Positions 34,783 through 43,494 of a DNA stretch of 64,000 bases are shown in pieces. Both the position numbers and the translations under genes were made by a program. The stretch spans positions 186,001 to 250,000 of the forward strand of contig NZ_JBGFSM010000007.1 of assembly GCF_041679265.1 (NCBI RefSeq), in the 5' to 3' direction. Position 1 is the stretch's first letter, and every line of letters begins with the position of its first letter. Under the pieces are notes generated by a model that worked only from the letters and a program-made list of their open reading frames with translations, had not been told where the DNA came from and searched no databases. The DNA is from Autumnicola sp041679265. Lineage in GTDB: Bacteria; Bacteroidota; Bacteroidia; Flavobacteriales; Flavobacteriaceae.

Positions 34783-36075
34783 ATGAAATACGATCAAATC
34801 GATTCCAAACTCTTTATAAAAAACCGCAAAAACTTCATGTCTAAGATGAAGTCTTCAAGCCTTGCGGTTTTTAATTCCAATGATATTTATCCCATTGGGG
34901 CAGACAGCACCCTGCCTTTTGAACAAAACAGGGACCTTTTTTATTTAAGCGGGGTAGACCAGGAAGAAAGCATTCTCGTCCTTTTTCCTGATGCTCCCAA
35001 GCAAGAGCACCGGGAAATGCTTTTTTTAACTGAAACCAATGAGCATATTGCGGTTTGGGAAGGAGAAAAGCTCACCAAGGAAAAAGCTTTTGAAGTAAGC
35101 GGGGTGAAAACCGTTTACTGGATGAAGGATTTTGAGAAGATCTTTTTTGAAGTAATGACGCAGTGTGACACAGTTTATTTTAACACCAATGAACATTACC
35201 GCTCGGCACATAAAACCGAAACCAGGGATATGCGGTTCATTAAATGGTGTAAGGATAAATATCCCGCGCACCAGGTGGCAAAAAGCAACCCAATCCTTCA
35301 GCGTTTGCGCTCTGTGAAAGACCAGATTGAACTGGACCTGATGCAAAAGGCCTGTGATATTACTGAAAAAGCCTTCCGCAGGACTTTAGGTTTTGTAAAA
35401 CCCGGAGTTTGGGAATATGAAATTGAGGCGGAGTATTATCATGAAATGATCAGGAACCGTTCAAGAGGATTCGCTTATACTCCAATTATTGCCAGCGGGA
35501 AAAATGCCAATGTGCTGCATTATATTGAGAACAACCAGCAGTGTAATGAAGGAGAGCTAATATTATTGGATACGGGAGCAGAATATGCCAATTACGCCAG
35601 TGATTTATCCAGAACTATTCCTGTTTCCGGGAAATATACGAAAAGGCAAAAAGAAGTTTATAACGCGGTGAATAAGGTGAAGAAGGAAGCTACTAAAATG
35701 CTTGTTCCCGGCACTATGTGGGCTGAATACCATAAAGAAGTTGGGAAATTAATGACTTCAGAATTGCTGGACCTGGGATTGCTGGATAAGGCTGATGTTC
35801 AAAATGAAGACAAAGACTGGCCGGCATACAAAAAGTACTTTATGCATGGCACTTCCCATAACATTGGACTGGACACTCATGACTACGGAATTTTAACGGA
35901 ACCCATGATGGCAAACCAGGTGTACACCGTAGAGCCGGGAATTTATATCCCAGATGAAGGTTTTGGGATTAGGCTGGAAGATGACGTGGTAATCCAGGAA
36001 AAAGGAGAGCCGTTTAATCTTATGAGAAATATTCCTATTGAGGCAGATGAAATTGAAGAGTTGATGAACTCGTAA
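34783..36075 (+). CDS. pepP: Aminopeptidase P family Xaa-Pro peptidase
   Basis: 430 residues from ATG 34783. N-terminal aminopeptidase P domain (FIKNRKNFMSKMKSSSLAVF; DLFYLSGVDQEES) followed by a pita-bread M24 metallopeptidase domain. Metal ligands are recognisable: LLDTGAEYANYASDLSRTIP (two Asp), HGTSHNIGLDTHD (His), YTVEPGIYIP (Glu) and GIRLEDDVVI (Glu). It removes an N-terminal residue that precedes proline, in the cytoplasm. The frame extends to a TTG at 34738, but the promoter-like site at 34754 and the family start pattern favour 34783. Followed by a terminator hairpin at 36102. Confidence 0.9.
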   Translation: MKYDQIDSKLFIKNRKNFMSKMKSSSLAVFNSNDIYPIGADSTLPFEQNRDLFYLSGVDQEESILVLFPDAPKQEHREMLFLTETNEHIAVWEGEKLTKEKAFEVSGVKTVYWMKDFEKIFFEVMTQCDTVYFNTNEHYRSAHKTETRDMRFIKWCKDKYPAHQVAKSNPILQRLRSVKDQIELDLMQKACDITEKAFRRTLGFVKPGVWEYEIEAEYYHEMIRNRSRGFAYTPIIASGKNANVLHYIENNQQCNEGELILLDTGAEYANYASDLSRTIPVSGKYTKRQKEVYNAVNKVKKEATKMLVPGTMWAEYHKEVGKLMTSELLDLGLLDKADVQNEDKDWPAYKKYFMHGTSHNIGLDTHDYGILTEPMMANQVYTVEPGIYIPDEGFGIRLEDDVVIQEKGEPFNLMRNIPIEADEIEELMNS

Positions 36076-36101
36076 ACTTTTGCAATAAAAAATCCTTAAC
36101 T

Positions 36102-36142
36102 GCCACGAATCTGCTTTCGGTGAATTCGTGGCTTTTAATTTT
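36102..36142 (+). terminator. Terminator after aminopeptidase P gene
   Basis: GCCACGAAT (36102-36110) pairs perfectly with ATTCGTGGC (36124-36132) across a 13-base loop, then TTTTAATTTT. It ends only 7 bp before the next start codon. Confidence 0.7.
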
Positions 36143-36148
36143 AATATT

Positions 36149-36918
36149 ATGATGGTGAAATACAGAGGAGCTGATATTCATTTTACTTCTCATGGCAGTG
36201 GAAATCCGTTGATTCTTCTCCATGGTTTTATGGAATCTTCCAGGATCTGGGAGCCCTTTCTCCCCACGCTTTGCGAGCATAGGCAGGTGGTATGTATAGA
36301 CCTTCCGGGCCACGGGGAATCCGGTTGTTTTAATGAAATTCACAGCATGGAAGATATGGCCAAAGCCGTAAAGGAAGTTTTGTGGCACCTGGAGATTGAA
36401 AAAGCTGCGGTAGCCGGTCATTCTATGGGAGGTTATGTAAGTTTGGAATTGAACAAAATTTTTCCTACACTGTTAAAAGTTTAACACTGGTAAATTCAAC
36501 TCCTGAAGAGGATAGTGAGGAAAAGCGAATTAACCGGGATCGTTCTGTGAAATTAGTGAAGAAGAATAAAGATGCCTTTGTGAAAATGGCTATTTCTAAT
36601 CTGTTGTCGCAGGATAATTATAAAAAATTTCGCCCAGAGGTGGAAGCCCTCATTGCTGAAGCACGTAAAATGAGTGTTCAGGGAATTACGGCGGCTACTA
36701 AGGGGATGAAAATTCGTACAAATAACGTACAATCTCTTTACAGGATGAAATTTTCAAAATATATAATTGCGGGAAATGATGATCCGCTAATGGATATTAA
36801 TCATCTTAAAACCCTTGCGAATACTACAGGTGCAGAGTTAAGGTCACTTTCAGGTGGTCATCTTTCCTATATTGAAGATAGGGTATCTTTACTAAAATTT
36901 TTACACTTTATCGATTAA
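36149..36918 (+). pseudogene. Alpha/beta hydrolase with a single-base frameshift
   Basis: Two frames together give one complete alpha/beta hydrolase of about 256 residues. Part 1 (36149-36484) holds LILLHGFMES (oxyanion region), DLPGHGES and the nucleophile elbow GHSMGGYVS, and stops at 36482. Part 2 continues in the frame one base back: from 36478 it reads SLTLVNSTPEEDSEEKR, then has the acid AGNDDPLMD and the catalytic His in GGHLSYIED. Restoring one A in the A-run at 36475-36478 (four A to five) gives FPTLLKSLTLVNST, exactly what the family has there. All three triad residues survive. Either a sequencing error, a recent mutation or, less likely, a frameshift used by the cell. Start ATG at 36149 or 36152; an upstream GTG at 36128 lies inside the terminator stem. 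Confidence 0.85.
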
Positions 36919-36933
36919 ATTAAGCTTTTTGTC

Positions 36934-36962
36934 TTGGTTGTTAACTTTTTTTTATAATTTTA
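36934..36962 (+). promoter_or_regulatory. Candidate promoter of small zinc-ribbon-like gene
   Basis: TTG at 36934-36936 and TAATTTTA at 36955-36962 with an 18-bp spacer, one mismatch from the -7 consensus, 29 bp upstream of the ATG at 36992. Confidence 0.4.
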
Positions 36963-36991
36963 GAACTCAGAAACAAGAAAATCAATCCTTT

Positions 36992-37249
36992 ATGAAAAAA
37001 ACCAGTCCAAAGTTATTTTCGTTTTTAAAGGTTTTGTGTAACCTGTTTGGCCATAAACTTAGAGTGTCAAAAAATGTTACCGAGCATATACATGAATATA
37101 AGTGTGCAAAATGCGGAATGGAAATGACAGATACGGCCAATGGTTTCCTGGCCCGGCTAACCCCCAAATTCAAGGAAACGAACGAATATTTGGCTCAAAT
37201 CCATAAAAGAAGAAGAAACCGCCGCCGCGTTTTCGCAGAAGCCTCTTAG
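36992..37249 (+). CDS. Small basic protein with Cys-pair motif, unknown function
   Basis: 85 residues from ATG 36992 (the frame also extends to a TTG at 36929, upstream of the promoter-like site). A Cys followed by GHKL-type His (LCNLFGHKL) and a YKCAKCGMEMT knuckle suggest a small zinc-binding domain, similar in pattern to short phage-type zinc-ribbon proteins (DUF1660-like). The C-terminus is strongly basic (IHKRRRNRRR), so nucleic-acid binding is possible. The stop overlaps the end of thiL on the other strand by 4 bp. I do not recognise the family with certainty. Confidence 0.65.
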   Translation: MKKTSPKLFSFLKVLCNLFGHKLRVSKNVTEHIHEYKCAKCGMEMTDTANGFLARLTPKFKETNEYLAQIHKRRRNRRRVFAEAS

Positions 37250-38307
37250 TTCTCCTCCTCTTCTTTTTCCATAGAATTCCAGCCCCGGGCGATCAATGGA
37301 ATTTTAGTGTTTGCGCGGGTTATTAAATGCATTCCTTCGCTTTCTTCGGTCATATGGCCTATTACGGTCATATTAGGATTGCCTTTTATCTTATCGAAAT
37401 CGGCCTGGGAAATGGTGAAGAGCAATTCATAATCTTCTCCGCCACTAAGGGCAATAGTGGTGCTGTCTATATTAAATTCTTCACAAACCGAAATAACCGC
37501 GGGATCAAGCGGGATTTTATCTTCATATAAATTTACGCCGGTTTTGGAATTTTTACATAAATGAATCACTTCAGAAGAAAGCCCGTCGCTAATGTCTATC
37601 ATAGCAGTGGGTTTCACTTCAAGCTCCTTCAGTAAAGGCGGCATATCTTTTCTTGCTTCCGGTTTAAGTTGCCTTTCAATTAAATAAGTATATTGGTCCA
37701 GGTCTGGCTGGGCATTAGGATTGGCTTTAAAGACCTGCTTTTCCCTTTCCAGGATCTGCAGCCCCATATAGGCCGCTCCCAAATCCCCGGTAACTACCAA
37801 AAGATCATTGGCTTTAGCGCCATTCCGGTAGGTGATTTCTTCAGCCTTTGCCTGCCCTAAAGCAGTAATGCTAATCATTAATCCCGAAGTGGAAGAGGTG
37901 GTATCCCCGCCTATCACATCAATATTATAAATTTTAGAAGCCAGCTGTATGCCAGCATAAAGTTCCTCAAGAGCTTCTACAGGAAACCGGTTGGATACTG
38001 CTATGGAAACGGTAATTTGTGTGGCTTTGCCATTCATCGCGTAAACATCAGAAGCATTAACCATAACGGCCTTGTAGCCAAGATGTTTTAGCGGCATGTA
38101 AGACAGGTCAAAATGCACCCCTTCCACCAAAAGATCTGTGGTGATAATGCATTGCTTATCTTCAAAATCCAGCACTGCCGCATCGTCGCCTATCCCTTTT
38201 TTAGTGGAATTTTGTTTTAAGGTGAAATTCCTGGTGAGGTGATCTATAAGTCCAAATTCCCCTAATTCTGAAAGGTTGGTCCTTGTTTCCTGACTATTAT
38301 CAAACAT
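37246..38307 (-). CDS. thiL: Thiamine-monophosphate kinase
   Basis: 353 residues; phosphorylates thiamine monophosphate to the active cofactor thiamine diphosphate with ATP. AIR-synthase/PurM-like fold with GIGDDAAVLDF near 40 (metal/ATP), TTDLLVEGVHFDL near 56, GGDTTSSTSGLMISITALG near 140, VTGDLGAAYMGL, MIDISDGLSSEVIHL near 236 and LSGGEDYELLFT near 285. The length is typical (about 325-350). It is the only thiamine gene in the window. It overlaps the small zinc-ribbon-like gene tail to tail and is divergent from the SUF operon over 299 bp. Confidence 0.94.
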   Translation of the reverse strand: MFDNSQETRTNLSELGEFGLIDHLTRNFTLKQNSTKKGIGDDAAVLDFEDKQCIITTDLLVEGVHFDLSYMPLKHLGYKAVMVNASDVYAMNGKATQITVSIAVSNRFPVEALEELYAGIQLASKIYNIDVIGGDTTSSTSGLMISITALGQAKAEEITYRNGAKANDLLVVTGDLGAAYMGLQILEREKQVFKANPNAQPDLDQYTYLIERQLKPEARKDMPPLLKELEVKPTAMIDISDGLSSEVIHLCKNSKTGVNLYEDKIPLDPAVISVCEEFNIDSTTIALSGGEDYELLFTISQADFDKIKGNPNMTVIGHMTEESEGMHLITRANTKIPLIARGWNSMEKEEEEN

Positions 38308-38544
38308 AAGATTGGTGTTTATAATGCAAAATAAATGAATATTAATTCAAAAGCCGATTATTATAGGTTGTTTCTGTGGTTAACCTGCAGAATCCTGCTT
38401 GTTTGGAAATAGTATTTACAGGGTTTTATCTCTTCATCTGGTGAAATTGCAATATATTGTTTATCAATTAATTAAGTTAAAATTATAATATGTGCACCTA
38501 ATTGATTGCACTTATTAACCTATTCTTAAAACAAATGCTTAGAC

Positions 38545-38576
38545 TATGGTAAAACGGCTCTTTTGTAGTATATTTG
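38545..38576 (+). promoter_or_regulatory. SUF operon promoter
   Basis: TATATTTG (38569-38576) matches TAnnTTTG exactly; 20 bp upstream TATG (38545-38548) stands in for the TTTG/TTG of the -33 box. Transcription should start about 24 bases before the sufA ATG at 38607. The rest of the 299-bp gap to thiL is A/T-rich; no clear Fe-S regulator site could be identified by eye. Confidence 0.6.
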
Positions 38577-38606
38577 TGCCCAATTTAGAATTAATCTTTT
38601 TAAGCT

Positions 38607-38936
38607 ATGATTAAAGTAAGCGAAGACGCTAAAAAAAAGATTGCCGCTTTAATGACGGAAGAAGGTTTTGATAGTATTCAGGACTTTGTACGCGTAGGCG
38701 TAAAAAGCGGTGGCTGCTCAGGCTTATCTTACGAATTAAAGTTTGATAAATCGAAGGCAGAAGACGACAAGTTATTTGAAGACAATAATGTGAAAATAAT
38801 TGTGGATAAACGCAGCGTTCTCTATCTGGCTGGAACCATTTTAGAATATTCCGGCGGACTAAACGGGAAAGGATTTGTTTTCAATAATCCAAATGCACAA
38901 CGCACCTGTGGGTGTGGGGAGAGTTTTTCCTTATAA
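38607..38936 (+). CDS. sufA: A-type iron-sulfur carrier protein SufA/IscA
   Basis: 109 residues, HesB/IscA family. The three conserved cysteines are present: GVKSGGCSGLSYEL near 36 and CGCGESFSL at the end (CxC). They carry an Fe-S cluster on its way from the SufBCD scaffold to apoproteins. The family end 'NPNAQRTCGCGESF' is canonical. First gene of the SUF operon with its own promoter; 35 bp separate it from an unexpected four-helix-bundle gene. Confidence 0.95.
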   Translation: MIKVSEDAKKKIAALMTEEGFDSIQDFVRVGVKSGGCSGLSYELKFDKSKAEDDKLFEDNNVKIIVDKRSVLYLAGTILEYSGGLNGKGFVFNNPNAQRTCGCGESFSL

Positions 38937-38971
38937 GTTCCAGGGTTTAAAAGTAAAAAGTTAGAAAGTGG

Positions 38972-39340
38972 ATGGCAAAGTTTAATTCCTTTGAAGAAAT
39001 TTTTGCCTGGCAGAAGGCGCGGGAATTAAATTCTGAAATTTACCGAATTACAGGTATTGGTTCTTTCGGACAGGATTTCGAACTGAGAGGACAGATTAGG
39101 AGGTCGAGCATTTCAATTTCCTCAAATATTGCTGAAGGTTTTGAAAGGGGAACGGCAAAAGAATTTATACGGTTCCTTTATATAGCTAAAGCTTCAGCTG
39201 GAGAATTTCGTTCCCAGTTATACTTAGCTTCAGATCTTAAATATTTGGAAAATGAGGAGTTCGTAAAGACAAAGGCAAAAGTTAACGAGATATCGAAGTT
39301 GATTAGTGGACTAATAAAGTACCTGCATTCAACTTTATAA
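38972..39340 (+). CDS. Four-helix-bundle protein of the S23/IVP family, inside the SUF operon
   Basis: 122 residues. The pattern FEEIFAWQKARELNSEIYRIT near 6, FELRGQIRRSSISISSNIAEGF near 31 and the 'EF.rfL..A..S..E...qL..a' helix identify the four-helix-bundle family first described as the protein encoded in 23S rRNA intervening sequences. Members form pentamers; their cellular role is unknown. In this window it is not in an rRNA gene but sits between sufA and sufB in the same orientation, with 35 and 28 bp spacers that are A/T-rich and look like mobile-repeat remnants. It therefore probably entered the operon as an insertion. No Fe-S-related residue (no Cys) is present. Confidence 0.88.
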   Translation: MAKFNSFEEIFAWQKARELNSEIYRITGIGSFGQDFELRGQIRRSSISISSNIAEGFERGTAKEFIRFLYIAKASAGEFRSQLYLASDLKYLENEEFVKTKAKVNEISKLISGLIKYLHSTL

Positions 39341-39368
39341 CTTTTAACCTTTCAACAAAAACAACAAA

Positions 39369-40814
39369 ATGGCATATACTGAAGACGATTTAAAAAAAGA
39401 GCTCGAAACCAAAGAGTATGAGTACGGATTTTATACAGATATAGAATACGATACTTTTCCTATTGGTTTAAATGAAGAGATAGTTCGGGCTATTTCAAAG
39501 AAGAAAGAGGAGCCGGAATGGATGACGGAATGGAGGCTGGAGGCCTACCGGGCGTGGGAAAAAATGGACGAGCCGGAATGGGCTAATGTTCATTATGAAA
39601 AACCGAATTTTCAGAATATTTCTTATTATTCTGCTCCAAATAAAAAGCCAAAATATGATAGTCTAGATGAGGTAGATCCGGAATTGCTGGATACCTTCAA
39701 AAAACTTGGTATCTCCATAGATGAGCAAAAGAAACTTGCCGGGGTGGCCGTAGACGTGGTGATGGATTCTGTCTCCGTAACTACTACTTTCAAAAAAACA
39801 CTTGCTGAAAAAGGGATAATTTTCTGCTCAATTTCAGAAGCGATTAAAGAGCATCCCGAGCTGGTGAAAAAATATATTGGAAGCGTGGTGCCTAAAAAGG
39901 ACAATTTTTACGCTGCTTTAAATTCAGCAGTTTTTAGTGATGGTTCCTTCTGTTATATTCCAAAGGGCGTAAGGTGTCCAATGGAACTTTCTACCTATTT
40001 TAGGATTAACCAGGCGGGAACCGGGCAATTTGAGCGGACTCTTGTGGTGGCAGAACCGGGAAGCTATGTAAGTTACCTGGAAGGCTGTACTGCGCCAACC
40101 CGGGATGAAAACCAGTTACATGCCGCAGTAGTGGAGCTTGTTGCCCTTGACGATGCTGAAATCAAGTATAGCACCGTTCAAAACTGGTATCCTGGGAATA
40201 AGGAAGGAAAAGGTGGGGTGTACAACTTTGTGACCAAACGTGGTTTGTGTGAGAAAAACGCCAAGATCAGCTGGACTCAGGTGGAAACCGGTTCGGCAGT
40301 TACCTGGAAGTATCCTTCCTGTGTGCTCAAAGGAGATAATTCTGTTGGGGAATTTTATTCTATCGCAGTCACCAATAACCATCAGCAGGCAGATACCGGT
40401 ACCAAAATGATTCATTTAGGTAAGAATACCAAAAGTACCATTATTTCCAAAGGTATTTCTGCCGGAAAATCGCAGAACTCTTACCGTGGGCTTGTTCAGA
40501 TAAACAGCAGGGCAGAGAATGCTAGGAATTTTTCCCAGTGCGACTCTCTGCTTATGGGTAATAAATGTGGTGCGCATACCTTCCCGTATATTGAAGTGAA
40601 AAATAAATCTGCGCAGGTAGAACATGAGGCAACTACAAGTAAAATTGGAGAAGACCAGATATTTTACTGTAACCAGCGGGGGATAGATACCGAAAAGGCT
40701 ATTGCATTAATCGTTAATGGTTTTAGCAAAGAAGTGCTGAATAAGCTCCCTATGGAATTTGCGGTGGAAGCCCAGAAATTACTGGAAATTTCCCTTGAAG
40801 GTTCTGTAGGATAG
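39369..40814 (+). CDS. sufB: Fe-S cluster assembly protein SufB
   Basis: 481 residues; core scaffold subunit of SufBCD on which new Fe-S clusters are assembled. Recognisable blocks: VPKKDNFYAALNSAVFSDGS, YIPKGVRCPMELSTYFRIN, YLEGCTAPTRDENQLHAAVV, the beta-helix region with STIISKGISAG and HTFPYIEVKNKSAQVEHEA, and the C-terminal FYCNQRGIDTEKAIALIVNGF. Length and order are standard. It is separated from sufC by a lipoprotein gene, which is unusual. Confidence 0.97.
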   Translation: MAYTEDDLKKELETKEYEYGFYTDIEYDTFPIGLNEEIVRAISKKKEEPEWMTEWRLEAYRAWEKMDEPEWANVHYEKPNFQNISYYSAPNKKPKYDSLDEVDPELLDTFKKLGISIDEQKKLAGVAVDVVMDSVSVTTTFKKTLAEKGIIFCSISEAIKEHPELVKKYIGSVVPKKDNFYAALNSAVFSDGSFCYIPKGVRCPMELSTYFRINQAGTGQFERTLVVAEPGSYVSYLEGCTAPTRDENQLHAAVVELVALDDAEIKYSTVQNWYPGNKEGKGGVYNFVTKRGLCEKNAKISWTQVETGSAVTWKYPSCVLKGDNSVGEFYSIAVTNNHQQADTGTKMIHLGKNTKSTIISKGISAGKSQNSYRGLVQINSRAENARNFSQCDSLLMGNKCGAHTFPYIEVKNKSAQVEHEATTSKIGEDQIFYCNQRGIDTEKAIALIVNGFSKEVLNKLPMEFAVEAQKLLEISLEGSVG

Positions 40815-40842
40815 AATCGAAAATTGTTGAAGAAAGAGAAGA

Positions 40843-41235
40843 ATGAAAAAATTGATGAGCCTTCTAATACTGTTACTGGTATTGGTTGGATGTGAGGATG
40901 AAGATCGCCGGGATTTAGTGCCTGAACCTGAAGTTGAAGAAGTCATAGACAGCATTCCCACCCTGCAAGGGGAGTATGTTTTTGTGGCCGATGAGGGAGT
41001 GCTGCGGGGAAAAGATTTTGTATATGGAGTAAAAAATGATTCACTGGCGCAGGTGCTTACTGAAACAGTAAAACCTTATAAGAACGATGAGTTTGATATG
41101 GTTGATGTAAAAGTAAAGGCCAAAATTGAACCCAGCCGTCGCCAGGAAGGCTGGAAAGAAGTGATAGAAATACGAGAAATTTTAGATGTGATGGAGGATG
41201 CAAAAACTCCTGAAGATGCTCAAACAAAAGAATAG
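40843..41235 (+). CDS. Small lipoprotein between sufB and sufC (NlpE C-terminal OB-like)
   Basis: 130 residues with a lipoprotein signal (LVLVGC, Cys17) and an acidic linker. The folded part (about 40-118) reads LQGEYVFVADEGVLRG, FVYGVKNDSLAQVLTETVKPY, EFDMVDVKVKAKIEPS and GWKEVIEIREIL, a pattern that resembles the OB-fold C-terminal domain of NlpE-like lipoproteins. An exported protein has no obvious place in cytosolic Fe-S assembly. It may be a passenger gene, or report envelope copper/redox stress, which is my inference from the NlpE likeness. Spacers are 28 and 47 bp. Confidence 0.75.
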   Translation: MKKLMSLLILLLVLVGCEDEDRRDLVPEPEVEEVIDSIPTLQGEYVFVADEGVLRGKDFVYGVKNDSLAQVLTETVKPYKNDEFDMVDVKVKAKIEPSRRQEGWKEVIEIREILDVMEDAKTPEDAQTKE

Positions 41236-41282
41236 TTTAAAAATCAATCCCAAATTGTCACGGGATGCATACCATAAAAGAC

Positions 41283-42032
41283 ATGCTTAAAATAAAGAAT
41301 TTACACGCGAGTATTGACGATAAGGAAATTTTAAAAGGAATAAACCTGGAAATTAATCCCGGAGAAGTTCATGCTATAATGGGCCCAAATGGTTCAGGAA
41401 AAAGCACGCTTTCTTCGGTGATCGCGGGCAAGGAAGAATTTGAAATGACGCAGGGCGAAATCATTTTTGAAGGCACCAATCTTTCTGAGCTGGATCCTGA
41501 AGAAAGGGCGCATAAAGGGATATTCCTTTCTTTCCAATATCCTGTGGAAATTCCGGGAGTTTCGGTAACCAACTTTATGAAAACTGCCATTAATGCCCAT
41601 AGAAAAGCAAATGGACTGGAAGACATGCCTGCAAATGAAATGCTGAAGCTTATCCGTGAAAAGTCTGAAATGCTGGAAATTGATCGCAAATTTTTATCCA
41701 GGTCTTTAAATGAAGGTTTTTCCGGAGGAGAGAAGAAGCGTAATGAAATCTTCCAGATGGCCATGCTGGATCCCAAACTTTCCATTCTGGATGAGACAGA
41801 TTCAGGCCTGGATATTGATGCTTTGCGCATTGTGGCAGACGGGGTGAACAAACTGCGCAATGAAAATAATGCGGTGTTATTAATTACACATTATCAGCGC
41901 CTTTTAAATTATATAGTGCCAGATGTTGTTCATGTGTTGGTAGACGGAAAAATTGTAAAAACCGGTGGAAAAGAGCTGGCCTACGAACTGGAAGAAAGAG
42001 GTTATGACTGGGTGAAGCAGGAAGCGGTATAA
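41283..42032 (+). CDS. sufC: Fe-S cluster assembly ATPase SufC
   Basis: 249 residues from ATG 41283 (MLKIKNLHASI); the frame also has an ATG at 41265, but the family starts at the later one. ABC-type ATPase: Walker A GPNGSGKSTLSSVIAG, Q-loop SFQYPVEIPGV, signature LNEGFSGGEKKRNEI, Walker B KLSILDETDSGLDIDALRI and H-loop ITHYQRLLNYI. The D-E-T-D-S-G-L-D variant is typical of SufC. It powers conformational change of the SufBCD scaffold in the cytoplasm. Confidence 0.97.
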   Translation: MLKIKNLHASIDDKEILKGINLEINPGEVHAIMGPNGSGKSTLSSVIAGKEEFEMTQGEIIFEGTNLSELDPEERAHKGIFLSFQYPVEIPGVSVTNFMKTAINAHRKANGLEDMPANEMLKLIREKSEMLEIDRKFLSRSLNEGFSGGEKKRNEIFQMAMLDPKLSILDETDSGLDIDALRIVADGVNKLRNENNAVLLITHYQRLLNYIVPDVVHVLVDGKIVKTGGKELAYELEERGYDWVKQEAV

Positions 42033-42079
42033 GCAATTTGAGAATTTGAAGATTTTTCAATTTCAAAATTGAGGTTCAA

Positions 42080-42102
42080 GGTTTAAGGCAGCGCCTTTAA
42101 AC
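42080..42102. repeat. Hairpin/repeat in sufC-sufD spacer
   Basis: GTTTAAGGC and GCCTTTAAAC form an inverted pair (one bulged base) around AGC, followed by three CTTTAAA units (42094-42122). It is not followed by a T tract, so it is unlikely to end transcription; the spacer of 99 bp otherwise holds nothing. Confidence 0.5.
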
Positions 42103-42131
42103 TTTAAACTTTTCAACTTTAAACTAACAAA

Positions 42132-43445
42132 ATGGAATTAAAAGATAAATTAATATCCTCATTTCTGGCTTTTGAAGAAGATTTTGGAGCAGAAAGTGAG
42201 GTACATCAAATAAGAACACAGGCAATTAAAGAGTTTGAAGAGCTTGGTTTCCCTTCCAGGAAAGAGGAAGCCTGGAAATATACATCTCTCAATTCGGTTT
42301 TAAAGCATGACTACAGTGTTTTTCCAAAAAAAGAGGAAGCTATAGAATATCGTGATATTAAGAAATATCTTATTCACGATATAGATACTTATGATCTTGT
42401 GTTTATAGACGGGATATATTCTTCCCATCTTTCCCAAACCACGCACGATAAAATAGATGTGTGCCTTATGTCTTCGGCTTTAAATAAACCGCAGTACAAG
42501 CCAGTAATCGATAATTATTTCAATAAGATCGCGCCAAAATCTGGGTTAAATGCCTTAAACACTGCTTTTGCCAAAGAAGGTGCTTTTATCCATATTCATA
42601 AAAACAAGCTGGCGGATAAGCCCATCCAGATCATTAATTTTTCCACCGGAAATGAAACTGCATTAATGGTGCAGCCACGAAACCTTGTTGTGGTAGATGA
42701 AAATTCACATGTGCAGATAATAGAACGTCATCAAAGCCTTACAGATCATCCTGTGCTCACCAATTCGGTAACTGAATTGTATGCTGATAAACGTGCCATT
42801 GTGGATTACTACAAGATCCAAAATGACAAATCCAGTGCTTCGCTTATAGACAATACCTTTATTGAACAACAGTCTGAAAGTGTTGTTTCTGTACATACCT
42901 TTTCATTTGGGGGACGCCTTACCCGTAATAACCTTAATTTTTATCAAAAAGGGGAGCGCATAGATTCAACCCTTAAAGGAGTAACTATAATTGAAGGAAA
43001 ACAGCATGTAGATCATAATACGCTGGTGCACCATATAGAACCAAATTGCGAAAGCCACCAGGATTATAAAGGTATCTTTGCAGACTCCTCTGTAGGAGTG
43101 TTTAACGGGAAAGTAGTGGTAGAGAAGGAAGCACAAAAAACCAATGCTTACCAGTCCAACAACAATATTCTTGTTGACGATAAGGCCACTATCAATTCCA
43201 AACCGCAGCTGGAGATTTTTGCAGATGATGTAAAATGTAGCCACGGCTGTACTATCGGGCAGCTGGATGAAGAGGCTTTATTTTATCTTCAGTCCCGCGG
43301 CATTCCACGAAAAGAAGCCCGGGGTCTTTTAATGTATGCTTTCGCCAATAATGTGCTGGAAAGCGTAAAAATTCCCGAAATCAAAAAAAGAATCAATAAG
43401 CTTATCGCTTTAAAACTGGGAGTGGAATTAGGTTTTAACCTGTAA
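42132..43445 (+). CDS. sufD: Fe-S cluster assembly protein SufD
   Basis: 437 residues. Paralogue of SufB that completes the SufBC2D scaffold. Blocks: GFPSRKEEAWKYTSLNSVL near 37, a diverged middle, then the beta-helix region with HHIEPNCESHQDYKGIFADSS, GVFNGKVVVEKEAQKTNAYQ, and the highly conserved DDVKCSHGCTIGQLDEEALFY (with the functional His/Cys region) and RGIPRKEARGLL. C-terminus normal. 50 bp before sufS. Confidence 0.96.
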   Translation: MELKDKLISSFLAFEEDFGAESEVHQIRTQAIKEFEELGFPSRKEEAWKYTSLNSVLKHDYSVFPKKEEAIEYRDIKKYLIHDIDTYDLVFIDGIYSSHLSQTTHDKIDVCLMSSALNKPQYKPVIDNYFNKIAPKSGLNALNTAFAKEGAFIHIHKNKLADKPIQIINFSTGNETALMVQPRNLVVVDENSHVQIIERHQSLTDHPVLTNSVTELYADKRAIVDYYKIQNDKSSASLIDNTFIEQQSESVVSVHTFSFGGRLTRNNLNFYQKGERIDSTLKGVTIIEGKQHVDHNTLVHHIEPNCESHQDYKGIFADSSVGVFNGKVVVEKEAQKTNAYQSNNNILVDDKATINSKPQLEIFADDVKCSHGCTIGQLDEEALFYLQSRGIPRKEARGLLMYAFANNVLESVKIPEIKKRINKLIALKLGVELGFNL

Positions 43446-43494
43446 TTGCTGCTGGAAAGTAGCAAATGAAACCAATCCTTAAAACAAAAACAGA

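Noticed and set aside
36470..36485. Programmed -1 frameshift site in the hydrolase gene
   Set aside because: The sequence GTTAAAAGT lacks a proper X XXY YYZ heptamer and no stem-loop or pseudoknot is evident after it; a lost A is simpler.
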